Positions 1-11,609 of a stretch of 64,000 nt of DNA are shown here, one piece after another; the first letter of the stretch is position 1; the number at the start of each line of letters is the position of its first letter. The stretch spans positions 682,001 to 746,000 of the forward strand of contig BRON01000016.1 of NCBI GenBank assembly GCA_024345305.1. The letters run 5' to 3'. The notes under the pieces were generated by a model. That model made no database searches and had not been told where the DNA came from. It was given only the letters and a program-made list of their open reading frames with translations. The translations under genes and the position numbers were made by a program. The stretch comes from Mrakia gelida (taxonomy: Eukaryota; Basidiomycota; Tremellomycetes; Cystofilobasidiales; Mrakiaceae).

Positions 1-1977
1 CGTTCGGAGGGTCATCAACGACCTCTGAAGTTTGGACTAGGCCTGCAAAAGTGAGTTTTGCTTCATCGCGATAGCCCAAGCAACTTGCCGGCCCTGATCA
101 TCTTGAGTCTTGCCTCCAGGTCTTCATGCTCTCGATTTCGCTCTTCGTCGTCACAACCATCGCTCTCCTGATCCCTCTTGAGATCTACAACTCGAGAGAG
201 TGGGCTCCTCGGGAGTCGGACAACGCTTACGCCAGTGGGAAGCAGAGAGGATCTCCCTCGGTTCTTCAACCTCAGTCAATCGCTTCAGAGTGAGTCTTCA
301 CTTTGATTCCCCTCGCGTCGACGCTGGACTTCGTTTCTGACCTCACTTCCTTGCAGGCTCTTGCTCCTCGTCGTCACCTACTTCGCCGTGCGATCGAGAA
401 ACATGATTCACATCCTCGCCGTCCTCTGCTTCAACGTGTTTCTCGTCCTTTCTGGATGTGAGTCTTACCCGCGTGCGGGAGGAAGAGGGAACGAAGACTG
501 ACGACCGACTCGTGTCCTTCGCAGTCCTCGAAGCCGGTCTTCGTGACGCTGCTCTTTCGGAGCGCATATCCTCTGATGAGGACTCGTCGAACGCATCGAA
601 GTCTCTCCCTCTGGTCTGGGCCATCCCAGTCGTCGACCTCCTGTTCGTACCTTCGCTTTCCTCCCACCCACGACTGCGATCCCTCTTTGCTTCTTGCGCT
701 GACGTTTTTCAACACTTTTGAACCCAGGTTCCACCTCGGCTGCGACTGGGCAGCTTGGAAGCTCTACCAAGAGCTCGGATGGTACGCGTACAAGAAGGTG
801 AGCTCGAAAAGAAGCTTGCCTTTCGATCTCGACGCGTCGGCCGTCCTCGGTCCAGCTGACACGACTTTTCTCTCTTCGAACAGGTTTCTGGAGATCTGAG
901 GCTCCGTGAGTGGTTGGCCTCTCACCCCCGCCCCTCGTACGACGACTCTGACCATCGGTTTCGTACTCAGGTCAGCTCTACCAGCATTATCTCGTCCTCT
1001 GTTCCCTCCTTCTCGTGAGTTCGATTCGACGTTCCTCCTCCTCTCGGCTTCGACGCGACTGAATCTCTTTCCTGGCCCATCCACAGTTCACGGGATGGCT
1101 CTCGATCATGCAATCGTGGAGCGTCGGGTACCTCGTGATCTGGGACACAAAGCAACTTGAGTCGGAGGAATGGTACCGCGCGATCTTGCAGTCGTACTAC
1201 GACGACCCAAAGAAGCAACAGTTAGGATGGGACTACTTCCAACTCCGGCCCAAGGCTCTCAAGCTCATCGCCGTCTTCGTCACCGCCTCGATACTCTACC
1301 TCGTCGGTCTCGTCGTCACGCTCCTTGCCGTTCGGAGGGAATGGGAGATCCTGCTGTTCGTCGGGATCGGCCTTCAAGTGAGAATTTCGCTCGGCTTTCG
1401 TTCTGTCCCCTTCTCTCCCATCGGCTGACCAGTTGTCTTCTGTACCAGGTCTGCTACATCGCTTGGAGCGTCGGCCAGATCGTGCTGTTCTATCAAGTCG
1501 TCGTCTCGGACGTCGCGTTGTACCTGCACAACTCTGCCTTTCGTTCGTCTCAGCTTCAGACTTCAGTCTTCGTATTTGGAACTATACTCTCCCACACTAG
1601 CTTGAGACCAGTTCCTTCGAGAAGATCGACGAAGCCAGCTGACTCGTCTCGTCCTGCTCTCCTCTCTTCGCGTCGCTCCAGTCCCCATTCGAACAGTACG
1701 TCTTTTCTCTCCTCTTTTGAAGTTGCCGTCCCAGACTAACGAGACTTCCTCTCCAGATCTTCCAAATCATCGTCGGATTCTCCATCGCCGTCGCGGCCCT
1801 CGTCTACACGATTCTCGTCGGTCGAGGATTCGGAAACGGGCTCAAGGAGATCTGTCAGTTCTTCTCGCCTCGACTCCAATCTCAAGCACCCCTTCTGAGT
1901 CTTCCTACTTTGCCTTCACTTCAGACCCCACCGCTGCCGTTCTACGATCCGAACAGATCGACCTGTCCGTCGACTGA
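1..1977 (+). CDS. Polytopic membrane protein, family A copy 1 (5' end outside window)
   Basis: This is the 3' part of a multi-exon gene whose first exons lie before base 1. The first visible exon ends in residues like TSEVWTRPAK before a GTGAGT donor at about base 50. The next starts VFMLSISLFVVTTIALLIPL, a clear membrane span. Further short exons encode spans beginning LLLVVTYFAVRSRNMIHILA, a WAIPVVDLLFHLGCDWAAWK segment, TASILYLVGLVVTLLAV and IFQIIVGFSIAVAALVYT. The protein ends YPTAAVLRSEQIDLSVD. About eight spans are likely in the complete product. Three paralogues with the same exon order occur in this window (14284-17116 minus, 27457-30246, 55513-57605). I do not recognise the family and assign no function. 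The stop codon is followed directly by GACGCGTC. The exon model rests on agreement among the paralogues. Confidence 0.8.
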
Positions 1978-1985
1978 GACGCGTC
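1978..1985. repeat. GACGCGTC palindrome directly after family A copy 1 stop
   Basis: The 8-base palindrome GACGCGTC starts at the base after the TGA stop. The same 8-mer lies 0-3 bases after the stop of all four family A genes and recurs through the window, mainly in introns. A role in 3' end formation or as a protein site is unproven. Confidence 0.6.
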
Positions 1986-2325
1986 GGCGTCGGGTCTTTC
2001 ACCTCTTCGTTCTTTCTTCATCGCGTCAGGCTCTCTGCCTTTCGTTGCCACGCTCGTAGACGTCCAGACCAGCACCTTCACTCTTTCTATCATCACGACC
2101 CTTCTCTCATGCCTCCAAAGACGTCTCAGTGCAAGACGAGCTCGTCTCGTTCGCTTCTTTCCGTTCATTCGAGGAGTACAAGGGCCGTTAAATGATAGAC
2201 GCTATTTGAATGACAGACACACAACCGCTACACTACAGTGCGAGCAATAAACTACCCCCCACCCTTCCGATCAAACGAGAACTAACGAAACAAAGAGTCT
2301 GCGAAACAAAACAACGAGCGAAAAC
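1978..2325. other. Convergent 3' intergenic region
   Basis: About 350 bases separate the stop of family A copy 1 from the stop of the minus-strand Gly-rich gene. Apart from the GACGCGTC site at its left edge I see only A/C-rich untranslated sequence without a convincing reading frame. Confidence 0.6.
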
Positions 2326-3580
2326 TTAAAGATCCCTCCTGTGAACGTACTTCTGCTCGCTCTCCTTCCAGACGAGCCCGTGAGGCCCATCAGTAGAGAG
2401 GTGCTCGACTTCCTTTCCGCTGGGAACAGAGGGGTCCAACTCGGAGGCTGCGAAGCGAGAAGAAAGAGAGAACAAACGTGTCAGACGCGAGACGACGCGA
2501 CGAGGGGACGAAGAAAGAGATGGAGGGAAAGCGACGAACCTGAAGTCTTAGGGTTGAAACCACCGATAGTGAGATCCTCGGGTCCTCCAGAGGTGTTGTT
2601 GGAGGTGTTGGAGTGAGATCCGATCGCGGCTCCTCCAGCTCCGGCGAGAGCAGCTCCTCCAGCAGCGCCGGCGAGTCCAGCGTTGGTGGAGTGTCCGTGA
2701 GAGTGGGTGGCGGTGGAAGCCTTTCCGGAGTTGGCCTCGGAGGAGATGAAGCCCTTGGAGGTGACTGAAAGCGAAAAGGAAGAGACGAAAGCCAGTCAGA
2801 GAGAGGAGAAGAGCGAGGGAGAGACGAGACGACGCGTCGATGAGACTCACTTCCGTCGTTTCCGTTCGAGTGGTGGTGCTCAGTCTGCTCAAGGAGATCC
2901 TCGTTCCTTCGAGCAGAGTTCTCAGTTCCGAACTGACCCGCCTCGCCGGAGGTGAGGGTGTCGGACTCGGAGGGGAAAGTGGTAGAGTTGAACCCGGTCG
3001 AATTGTGAGCGTGGCCGGCGTGGGACTCTGCGAGATGGAGGATCGAAACAAAAACGCAGGGCAAGTCAGCGTTCGTTTGCTCTTGGGTGAACTGCTAGAG
3101 GAGATGACAAGAAAGGAGGATATTGGACTCACCAGCATCCTTCAACCCTCCGTACTTCTCTCGTCCAGTGACGGTCGCCGATCCGAAATCTCCAGCCCCA
3201 CTCTCAGTTCCAAAGTCTCCTCCAGCAGCTCCGAAGGCAGGGGCAGCAGCTCGTCCTCCTCCAGATCCTCGAACAGAGTGAGGCTCAGACTCTCCGTCTC
3301 CCAAAGCCTGGTACCCGCTCTTAGGGTTGGTGATCTCGTAGCTCGTATCTCGTCCCTCCCCTCCCGTTCCTCCAATCACTCCCGCCGCTCCAGCTCCACC
3401 AGCTCCCGAGTGACCGAAAGGGTTGGGAACGTAGTCTCCAGGAGCTCCCTCGGCTGAGAGAGCTCCTTGAGCGTTGTGGGAGGAGGAGGAGAAGGTAGGG
3501 ATGGAGGAGGACTCGTTGTTTTGCGAGGAGTTGGCGTTGAGAGGTCGACCGAGGTTGGCAGGGTAGGATTCAGAGGACAT
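2326..3580 (-). CDS. Gly/Ser/His-rich protein with glycine-zipper stretch, unknown function
   Basis: Four exons can be joined. Exon 1 starts MSSESYPANLGRPLN at 3580 and ends KYGGLKDA. Exon 2 has ESHAGHAHNSTGF to HHHSNGNDG. Exon 3 runs from TSKGFISSEANS to FNPKTS. Exon 4 is ASELDPSVPSGKEVEHL ending KYVHRRDL. The product has about 320 residues with no signal peptide. Exon 3 contains a Gly/Ala run (AGLAGAAGGAALAGAGGAAIG-like) with GxxxG spacing typical of glycine zippers, and exon 1 has a second one (GAGGAGAAGVIGG). The rest looks disordered. A TATA-like element lies about 235 bases upstream of the ATG. The codon bias is strong (C-ending or preferred codons), which suggests good expression. I cannot name a family; a stress- or membrane-associated role is only a guess. 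Confidence 0.75.
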
Positions 3581-4127
3581 GATTGGGTTGTTTTGGTTTG
3601 GGGTTGGGATTTAGTTGTAGTAGTTGATGGGGGAGGATGTGGTTAGAAGGCAAAGAGAGGAAAGGGAAAGGGAGATGGGGGTTTCGGAGGGCTGAAATGC
3701 GGGAGCACGTCAGGGGAGGGGCTGATCGTCTTTTCTTCCTCGTCATGAGTTTTCCCTCCGAGGTCAGAAAAAGGAGGGGGCGGGCAGAAGGCTCAGAAGC
3801 ATTCATTTCGGGCCCTATATAGAGCTAGGGGGCGTGGTGTGACGCGAAAAGTATAGATAGAGGGACGAACGGATCGAAGGGGAGGCACGACGAGAACAGA
3901 CGCGACGAGACGAGGGAGGCAAAGGTAGAGAGCGCGAGAGTGCGAGAGAGGAGAGCATAAATAGGTAAACGATGGTGATAGGACTAGCATGCGTGCGAGA
4001 GAGGCGACTAAGGGGTGTCCGAGGTAAGGTATGAGGGAATACTAGGAGAGAAGAAAAAGGAGAGAGAAAGGAAAGAAACGGGAAAGAGAGATGGCGCAAG
4101 ATCTAGAACCGAACGAGCGAGTTAAGA
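3581..4127. other. Intergenic promoter region for the Gly-rich gene
   Basis: This region lies between the end of the MHYT gene and the start of the Gly-rich gene, both on the minus strand. It is purine-rich on the plus strand and shows no supported reading frame. It holds the TATA-like element listed separately. Confidence 0.6.
3815..3822 (-). promoter_or_regulatory. TATA-like element
   Basis: CTATATAG (palindromic) lies 235 bases upstream of the ATG at 3580. It is a plausible TATA box for the Gly-rich gene; this is inferred from position and sequence only. Confidence 0.35.
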
Positions 4128-7100
4128 CTACCACTGGACGCCTGAGAGCTGAGGTCCCTGAGGCGAGAGCTCGAGATCCCGCATCGTTCGGATATACCAT
4201 CTGAGGACGTCAAAAAGGAAGAGAGTCAGCGACGAAGAGAAAGAAAAGGGAGGGAAAAGAAGAAGACGCGGCTCACCCATCCGTCCCTCCGACCGCGACT
4301 CGACCGGCCATCCCCCTCGGAACCCCATGCAGCCCAGCCGTTATCGAATCTTGACTCGACATAGCTCCCAACGGAGCCTTCCCTCCCAGGCTGCCGTTCG
4401 ACTCGCCTCCCACCCGGACGAGCGACGCTGACCGACGAGGAACGGGAGGTTGGTAGGCTGTCGACGCGGTGTTGGACGTCGAGATGGGAGCTTGGGCGAG
4501 AGGAAGAGCGGTATCGCTGTTGCCAGGGAGGGACGATCGACGTTCTGTTGGTAGAGGACGTTGTTCGGAGGAGGCTCGTTGGGAGGGAGGTTGTTGGATG
4601 GGGAGGGAGAAGTTCCGGGAGGATTGCGAGGTGGGGAGTTTGTCCTTGAACGATTCGGGTTTCGAGTGGGAGGTGATGGCGGTGAAGTCTTGGGAAGGAG
4701 CAGTAGTGAGAGCTTGGGTGGAGCTGTAAGGGTGGGTGGAGGCGGAGGGGTTGACGTGCGCGGGAGGTTCGACGCCGTAGTCTGAGCAGAGTTGTTCGGT
4801 GACCTGAAGAAAAGAAGACGCGTCTCGTCAACGAAGGCTTCAGAGAATCGAAGAGAGGAATGTCGAATAAGACTCACCTCCTTCGAGAAAGCCTCAGCTC
4901 CTTGTCCTCGAATCATCATCGTCTGAGCACTCGAGAAGAGCGAGAACGGCGTGAAGGTGAAGGGTGCTGGAGGTTCGTCGACGATCTTGGGCTCCTTCCC
5001 TCGGACCGACGAGATCTCCTGCATCTCTGCCTCCTCCTTCCCCAGCTCCTTCGACGCTCCGTAGATGATCTTCGGTAGCACCACCTCCAGCACGATCAAC
5101 TGAGCCGGCTCGAATCCCTCCGACGAAGGAACATTGAGGATCTCCGGCGAGAGTCTGGCGATGTCGTTGATGTTTGGCCAAGGACCGACCATGGCGACCG
5201 AGAGAGCTTCGATGGCGATGGAAAGGGCGATCTGGAAGTCGAGGAGAGGGGAGGCTTCGTCGTCCCAGTCGTCGTATCCTGACTCGTCGTCCGACCATTG
5301 CTTCGATTGGCGAGAGGAGCGAGATCGAACCGAGTTGGACCGATGATGAGGGCGTTCGACGGGTCGAGAGATCTCGTCGTCGCATCGGACGAGGACCTCT
5401 GCAATGGTGAGACCGGAGAGGGAGCGAAGGAAGTTGCGAGCCTCGGGGATGAGAGGGCAGACGACGTCGGGGAGTCGGTAGGCGGGAATCTGAACGGGCG
5501 AGAGGGAGAGAAAGGTCAGCGTCAGTACTCAGATAGTAAACTAACGTTGCAAGACAGAAGGGCGGTGATCTCGAACGAACCTGATGCTTGGCGAACGCGT
5601 ACGAGAGGATCTCGACGCCTGATCCCGTGGCTTCGTTTCCAGTGGGTCGAACTCCGAACAGACCGACGTAGGCTCCTCCAGGTTGAACGACCTGCATGAT
5701 TAGAAAGGCAAGATGGTAGTCAGTATCGATCTCGAAGCGATGGACTCGTCGACGCGAAGAAAGGAGGGAAACCGAAAAGCGAAAGTCGAACTCACAGGTC
5801 TCGTCCCCCTCTTCGCGAACGTCTTGCACCCACCCAAGAACAAATCCATCTCCTGCCTCGGCACACCCACTCGATCCGAGAACACTCCCGAAAAGTGCTT
5901 CGTCTCCGCGAACCTGTAACCCCTCGCGAGGTACTGCTCCACGCTCCTCTCATCCGACAACTCCCTCACCACCACCAACATGATTCCCTCCTCCTTCACC
6001 GGCACTCCCTCCTCCCCACCCTTCTCCAACGCCTGCTCCTTCGATCCAGGAGCAGGTCCGATCGTTCCCGTAAGCAAGGCCTGATCGAACATCACTCCCA
6101 CGTCCTCGAGAGCGATGTCGAGTTCCTGAGCAAGCTCGTACGTCGCCTCGATGAAACTGGCTTTGAAAGCTCGGAGGTTGTCGGCTTGTTTGGCTTTGGC
6201 TTTGGCTGCTGCTGAGCGAGTTCCGTTTCGGCCGTAGAAGGATTTGGGAGCGGGGTTGGAGGAGGAGGAGAGGGGGTTGGAGGATTTGGATTTGGGGTTG
6301 GCGCGTCGGTCGAGGATGGATTGAGCGATGAGAGGGAGGAAGGCTGTGATGATGGACCAGTCGAAGGAGAGGCAGAAGAGCCATTGGAAGATGGGTCGAC
6401 GAGGGTCAAGTTCGTCGAGCATGTCCTAAGAGACGCAGACGCGAACGAAGGGGAGGGGAGGAGAGGTCAGAACGAACGAAGGGGAGTCGAGAACGGGAGT
6501 TGAGGGAGAAGAGCTCGACTGACCTTGACGACGACCTCAGTCTCGATAACCTGGAAAGGGAGGGACCCGTTGAGCTTGACGAGCACTCGTCCGAACTTGT
6601 CGAAGGCTGCTGAGGCGACGACGATCTGACGGGAATCCTTCTGAGTCTTTCGTTTGACGAGGAGATCCGAGACGGCGAGGGCGATGGAGAGGACGATGAT
6701 AACCAGACACATGACAGCGATGGCTGAGTGCGGACGAGGTAGATGGAAAAGTTAGCTCTCGTGGATGAGCGAGGTCGACGGGAGGAGAAGTCGGAGGGAA
6801 GACTCACCGATGGTTAACCTCGTGCTCTGCGTCTTTCTCCCATGCAGCATCTCGACGTTCAAAGGGGGGTCCGACTTGAACCTCCAGCTAGTTCCAGCCA
6901 ACGCGATGTGATGCATTCCCAGTACGGCTGCTGCGAGAACCAACGACGAGAGACCACGTTTGACGAACGAGTCCTCCCAGTGAGATCGATATCGAAAGAA
7001 GACGAAGAGAGCTGCCGTTGCTGCGAGGCAAGCTTCGAGGATGGCGAGGACGACGGTGTAGGAGGAGTAGATAGGCATGAAGGAAGGGATGGAGAAGGAT

Positions 7101-7825
7101 GCCGAGTACTGCAAGAGAAAAGCGGACTGTTGTTTAGCTCTGAAACCTTGCTCGCGAGCACTAATGAAGGGCAGGACTAGGACTGAGACTTACATGCATG
7201 AGAGCGATGGTTCCTCCTACTGCTACTCCGGTGAGGACGACTCTCCAGATGCTGAAATCGGCTTGACTTCCAAGGAAGATGAAGGCGAGGGCGAAGGCGA
7301 CGAGGGGAGCGAAGAGGGAGAGGGCTGTGAAACCTGGTGAGAAGCGAAGGTACCAGTCGACGTTGGGGGAGGGAACCAGTCGAAGGCCGAGCATGGAGAC
7401 CTGTTCGACAATCATGCGAAGAAAAGAAGTCAGCTTGAGCTCGCAGAAGGGAAGGAAGAGAGAGAGAAGAAGAGAGGGAAAGGGCCGAGCTGATCAACTC
7501 ACGAAATGCATCGACCAAACTCCTACGACTCCGAACGTCACACTAGCTGCTAGGAGAAGAACAAGGTTGCGGGTTCCTCGTACGGATGTCCTCTTCCCCA
7601 GGAGGAGAAGAGTAGCGTAGGATCCGAGGATGGAGACGAGGACGGAGGCGACGACGATTCCAGGTTCGAACGTCTCTGGGATGGATTGGGAGCGGTAGTA
7701 GACTGCGAGGGCGGGCTCGTCTGATGCAGATCGAGAAAAGGTAAAGCCGTCAGGTGGAAGACGAGAGTCAGAAGAAGAGGTGAGAGAAAGAACGAACCTT
7801 GCCATATAGATTCGGGGGGAGCCAT
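4128..7825 (-). CDS. MHYT-domain integral membrane sensor-like protein
   Basis: The start MAPPESIWQ at 7825 is joined by an early intron to DEPALAVYYRSQSIPETFEP. The N-terminal region carries about seven membrane spans with the repeated MHYT signature: GVWSMHF, then TIALMHY, then LGMHH, at roughly residues 80-220. MHYT domains are proposed to bind a metal, perhaps copper, and to sense small diatomic gases or redox state in bacterial signalling proteins. A span (AVMCLVIIVLSIALAVSDLL) follows, then a long soluble region with DMLDELDPRRPIFQWLF, then EATYELAQELDIALEDVGV, and VVQPGGAYVGLFGVRP. The Ser/Pro-rich tail ends LSGVQW, where splicing skips a TGA by a GTGAGC donor near 4277. At roughly 900 residues it has no GGDEF, EAL or kinase domain that I can see. 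The MHYT call is firm; the function is inferred. Confidence 0.85.
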
Positions 7826-8819
7826 GGTTGATTAAAGGAGGGGGAGGGTGGGGAGGAAGGGAGGAGAGGTCGGCGAGTTGAGCTCGTTTGGATTGAGAGG
7901 GGTAGGGCTCGACGAAGAGGGATCCAAGGGGGGTGATTTTGGGCTGAATCGAGAGGAGAGAAGGAAGGTCAGCTTGCGCTCTCCAAGCCGAAGCTCGATA
8001 TGTATACAAGGAAGCAGAGTGAGAGGCGAAAGGAGGAAGGGCTCGGTCGTTTATTGAACTGGTTCTCGAGCAGCCTCTCCCTCTGGTCAAAGATTCCTCG
8101 TCACCTAGCCATCTCCAGTCCACCAACCAGATTTTGTTCCAGACCGATCTAGGAAGCATATACACGTCTCTTCGGCCCTGCTGGATTGGGCGCGAGAAGA
8201 AAGAAAGGGAAGGAGAGGAAGACCTGCTCACCTTGAGACTTCCTTCCGTTCGTTCCAAGCTGAACTTTCGCTCTCGCTCTCTCTCGCTCGCCTGCCTTGA
8301 GCTGTAGACGGACGAAAAACCTCCTGGGCTTGAAAATCGATGACCTTCCGGTGATGGAGAGAAGGTGAAAGAGAGAGCTGGAGGGAGAAGGAAGGAAGGA
8401 GGACCCTGAAGGGTTGGTCGAAGTTGGAGGCGAAGAAGGGAACGAGAGTCAACGGTCTCAGCGCTCCAGAGCCGCGCCAAAGGGAGAGCATCATCCGCTG
8501 CCTCCCCTTCCTCCTTTCGAGAAGTTTTTCAGGTAGGTTTCGTGAATGGCCATAGATCCTATTGTCCAGCATGCTTTGAGTCCAGAAACAATGGCGAACA
8601 GATCACAGAAAAGGGATGAAAGAGGGCAAGGAAGGGCAAGGGAGGCTTGAACTTCAACCGAGGTGTTTATTCCCATCCGATGTCTCTAGACGCCTGTTCC
8701 TCCGTCCCCGAGGTAGACTGACCTCTTCACCCTTTCGTCGAGCAAAATTTCATCAAACGTATCGTTAAAGAAGCTCGTCAAAGTCTGAAAACATGGAAAA
8801 CCCAACCCTTCAACCCGCC
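7826..8819. other. Intergenic region upstream of the MHYT gene
   Basis: No gene is supported here. On the minus strand a GTGAGC donor near 8231 and a CTGAC...CAG acceptor near 7953 look like an intron in the MHYT gene's 5' leader, which would place its transcription start upstream of about 8240. The long minus-strand reading frame here has Ser/Arg/Pro-rich composition typical of a non-coding shadow. Confidence 0.5.
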
Positions 8820-9744
8820 TCAAAAGCGCATGACCAGAATCAAGAGCGCGATCTCCATCAGCCCGACCACCAAAGAAAAAAGGATCACTATCCCTCCTGC
8901 CGTGACGAAGGGTGCACCGAAGGTTCGTCGAGAGGGATCCGGACTGGGAGTGTGGCCGCTCTCGACCTTGCTCATGGGAGAAGAGGTGGATCCTTCGATG
9001 GGCGTCGTGGTATCGGGAGTCGCGTCGCGTGGTGGGGAGGAGGAGGGTGAAAAGGGAGGAGAGTCGAGGGTGCTTGGGGTTTGGGATGCGAGGTCGATCA
9101 AGGATGCCGGAGGAGCGGAAGGAGGTGACGATGGCCCTTCGAGGCTGGTCGGAGGTGAGAGAGGGAGGGTTGGCTCGTTGGAGGAGGGAGGAGGAGGAGC
9201 TGAGGTTGAGGGATGCCCGGTTTCGCCGTCCCATCGATGTGGGAATTCGTCTGAGAAGGAGTGGTTGCTCTCCTTGCGTCGATGAAGGGAGATAAAGATG
9301 AGGAGGAGGGAGAGGACGGTGTACAGGATGCCGACTGGGGAAAGGGACGGAGAGGGGGGCAGGAGGAGAGTAAAGGTCAGCTTCAACTTCGTCCCTTCCT
9401 TTCCCTTTCCCATCAGGACTCACTCGAGAAGAACCTCCTGTCGAAAACTTTCAGGACAACGGCTCCATATCCCAGATTCACCAGTGCTGTTCGCTGCCAA
9501 GCTCCCTCGAAGGTCCTTTGGCGAGCTCGGAGTTCGACCTGGGAGCGAAGAAGGGAGGCAGAGTAGGAGGTCAGCTCAACCGTTCAAGGGCTGAGGCTCG
9601 GTAGCACCAAGATCCAGAGAAGAGCACGAGAGAGATACTCACCATCTCAGCATTATCGAGGGGAGTGAACGAGTTCCTCCTATGTCCCCGATATCGAGTG
9701 GGAGTTCGTTGAGATTGAAGTCGGAGGTCCGGGAGAGTGGGCAT
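8820..9744 (-). CDS. DUF202 (YidH-like) membrane protein with long disordered loop
   Basis: Exon 1 starts at 9744 with MPTLPDLRLQSQRTPTR and ends DNAEM. Exon 2 reads VELRARQRTFEGAWQRTAL, then VNLGYGAVVLKVFDRRFF. Exon 3 starts with the span IGILYTVLSLLLIFISL and ends with FVTAGGIVILFSLVVGLMEI and ILVMRF at 8820. The R-T-x(4)-W-x-R-T-A-L pattern followed by LGYGAVVLK matches the DUF202/YidH family of small bacterial and fungal membrane proteins, which usually have three spans. Between the second and third spans lies a Pro/Ser-rich insert of about 120 residues, which makes the product longer than typical members. Function is unknown; fungal members have been linked to the vacuole through VTC-like proteins, but nothing here shows an SPX or catalytic domain. 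It is divergent from the GPI protein gene at 10439. Confidence 0.75.
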
Positions 9745-10438
9745 GGCTTTGGACCAGCAGAGATGGGAGAGAGAGGAAAGGGTGAGGGTCGAGGGGGGAG
9801 GTTTGCAGCCTATGGAAGGGGTAGGAAGAGCTGTTAGGATGGAATGAAGGAGTGAAGACGATGGTGATGGAGTGAAGGGAAGGAGGAGATTGCGAGCTTC
9901 GTCGAGTTCAAGGCGAAGTTCGCTCCCCGATTTGCTTCCTTTCTCTCACCCCCACAACCGGATTTCGCTGACTTTTCTCGACGACCCTGACTGAAGAACT
10001 GTCTAGTTCCTTCATGGACAGCTTGTGGAAATGGCGAATATCAAGACGAGGCTAGAGTCAGGACGATCTCGACCTTCGAGCTCAGCCCCTCCTCCTCCTC
10101 CCTCCTTCTTCCCTCAAGATCTTCACGTCCATCCTCACTCCTCTTCCCCAGCCAAGCCTCTCCGAAGGATTTCACATGTCTGCCTCTCCTCTGGATCTAG
10201 CGAAAGTGAGTTCAGCCCAACCCCTCCTGTGGCTTCTTCTTCTGGAACTCTTTCCTCCTGCCCCTCTCGAGCTCACACCTCCTGCTCCTCTCTTTCTCCC
10301 TCGTCCCACCTTTTTATCAGCCCCTCTTGACTTCCCTCTGTTCCTCCAAACACGACCACGACCGCTGTTCAACGCTTCACGAACCGACAAACGAACGACT
10401 CCAAACGCTTCCCGACCTCTTTCTCTCTTCAACAAATC
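9745..10438. other. Divergent promoter region
   Basis: This region is shared by the DUF202-like gene (minus) and the GPI-anchored protein gene (plus). It contains C/T-rich tracts before 10439. A small frame MSASPLDLAK at 10176 runs into a GTGAGT donor and could belong to a spliced 5' leader. No complete gene is supported. Confidence 0.5.
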
Positions 10439-11609
10439 ATGACCTCCTCTCGACCCCCCCTCCTCTCGTCCCTCCTCCTCCTCCTCTCCCTTCTCTCCCT
10501 CCTCCTCCTCGCCTCTTCACCGACCTCAGCTTCTCCCCTCCCACTCGCAACCCCAGCCCCCAACACAGCGCCTCTCTCCCTCCTCTGGCGTACCACCCGA
10601 TCCCCCTCCTCTCTCAACGCTCAAGCCGCTCGAGACCTCCCTCGAACAGACGATGAAGCCGCCTACCCTACCTTCCCCTCGGACATCACCAGCTGTGGAG
10701 TCTGTGGAGAGAACTACGCCAGCTTGAACAGCTGCATGGCTGCTGCTCCGTTGTTTGCTGATGTTTCTGCGGTGAGTGAAAAGCGAAGAACGCGTCGCCT
10801 TGAGGTCCCTCTCTGTCGCCTTGAGGTCGCTCTTCGCCCTCTCGCTAATTCTGACCTTCTTTCCTTCCTTTTCTTCTGGCTCATTCGCACCCGACCAGAT
10901 CCTGTTCAACCCCCTGTTCGTACCCTCTCCCTCTTCGCCGCTTCTCATCCCCTCGCTCGAGCTCACGTCCCCTCCCTCCCTCCTCGTTCGTTCTCTTTCC
11001 TCTAGCGCCTTCATCGACGTGATCAAGTGCGCCTGCACCGAGACGTTCCAGGCTGTCTTCCCTCAGTGTGTTGATTGGTCAGTTTTTTCTTTCTCCATCC
11101 TCTCCAACTCACCCAGCGCGTCCCGACTGACTGCTCTCACTTCGTTTCGCGCCGTGCTCAGCTTCGAGAAGACGAACCAAACCTACTTCCTGACGGCCCA
11201 ATCCGACACCACCGATGCTGGATCGTTCGTCACTGGACTCAGGGAGGTCTGTGGGCTGGCTAGCGCGTTGTTGGGAGGAGTGGCGGTCGCAAACTCGGAG
11301 GGTGAGTGCAGCTCGACTCGACTCGTTTGGCTTGCTTTGAGACGCGAGCTGACTTGGGTTTGGGTTTACTCGGATTTAGCCTACTCGGCTGCCGCTACTA
11401 CTACCGCTGCTGCTGCTACGACAGCCGCTGAGGCCGAGACGACGACGGACATCCCTACGACAACTTCGACTGAGGAGATCGCGACGCCCACTTCAGCGGA
11501 GTCGTTGGCCACCGCCAGCGCCACTTCGAGCTCGACTTCGGGAGGAGAACGACGAGCTGTGGCTGGCTCGCTCGCTTTGGCCTTGGTTGGGCTCGTTGCA
11601 CTGATCTGA
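10439..11609 (+). CDS. Secreted Cys-rich GPI-anchored protein 1
   Basis: Exon 1 starts MTSSRPPLLSSLLLLLSLLS, a strong signal peptide, and ends with TSCGVCGENYASLNSCMAAA. Short exons follow: ILFNPL, then AFIDVIKCACTETFQAVFPQ with CVDC, then FEKTNQTYFLTAQSDTTDAG to VANSE. The last exon is a Thr/Ala-rich stalk (TTTAAAATTAAEAETTT) and a hydrophobic tail, RRAVAGSLALALVGLVALI, ending at the stop. Signal peptide, Thr/Ser stalk and C-terminal hydrophobic tail without charged end residues are the marks of GPI-anchored fungal wall or plasma-membrane proteins. About nine Cys occur in CxxC, CxC and single positions, so disulphide pairing is likely. The mature length is about 210 residues. A relative with the same architecture lies at 18158-19543. 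I do not recognise a CFEM or hydrophobin spacing. Confidence 0.8.

Noticed and set aside
7494..8480. Minus-strand open frame of 328 codons covering the start of the MHYT gene
   Set aside because: Only its last part (from DEPALAVYY on) is real coding. The upstream part crosses a probable leader intron, and the ATG at 7825 gives a clean N terminus.
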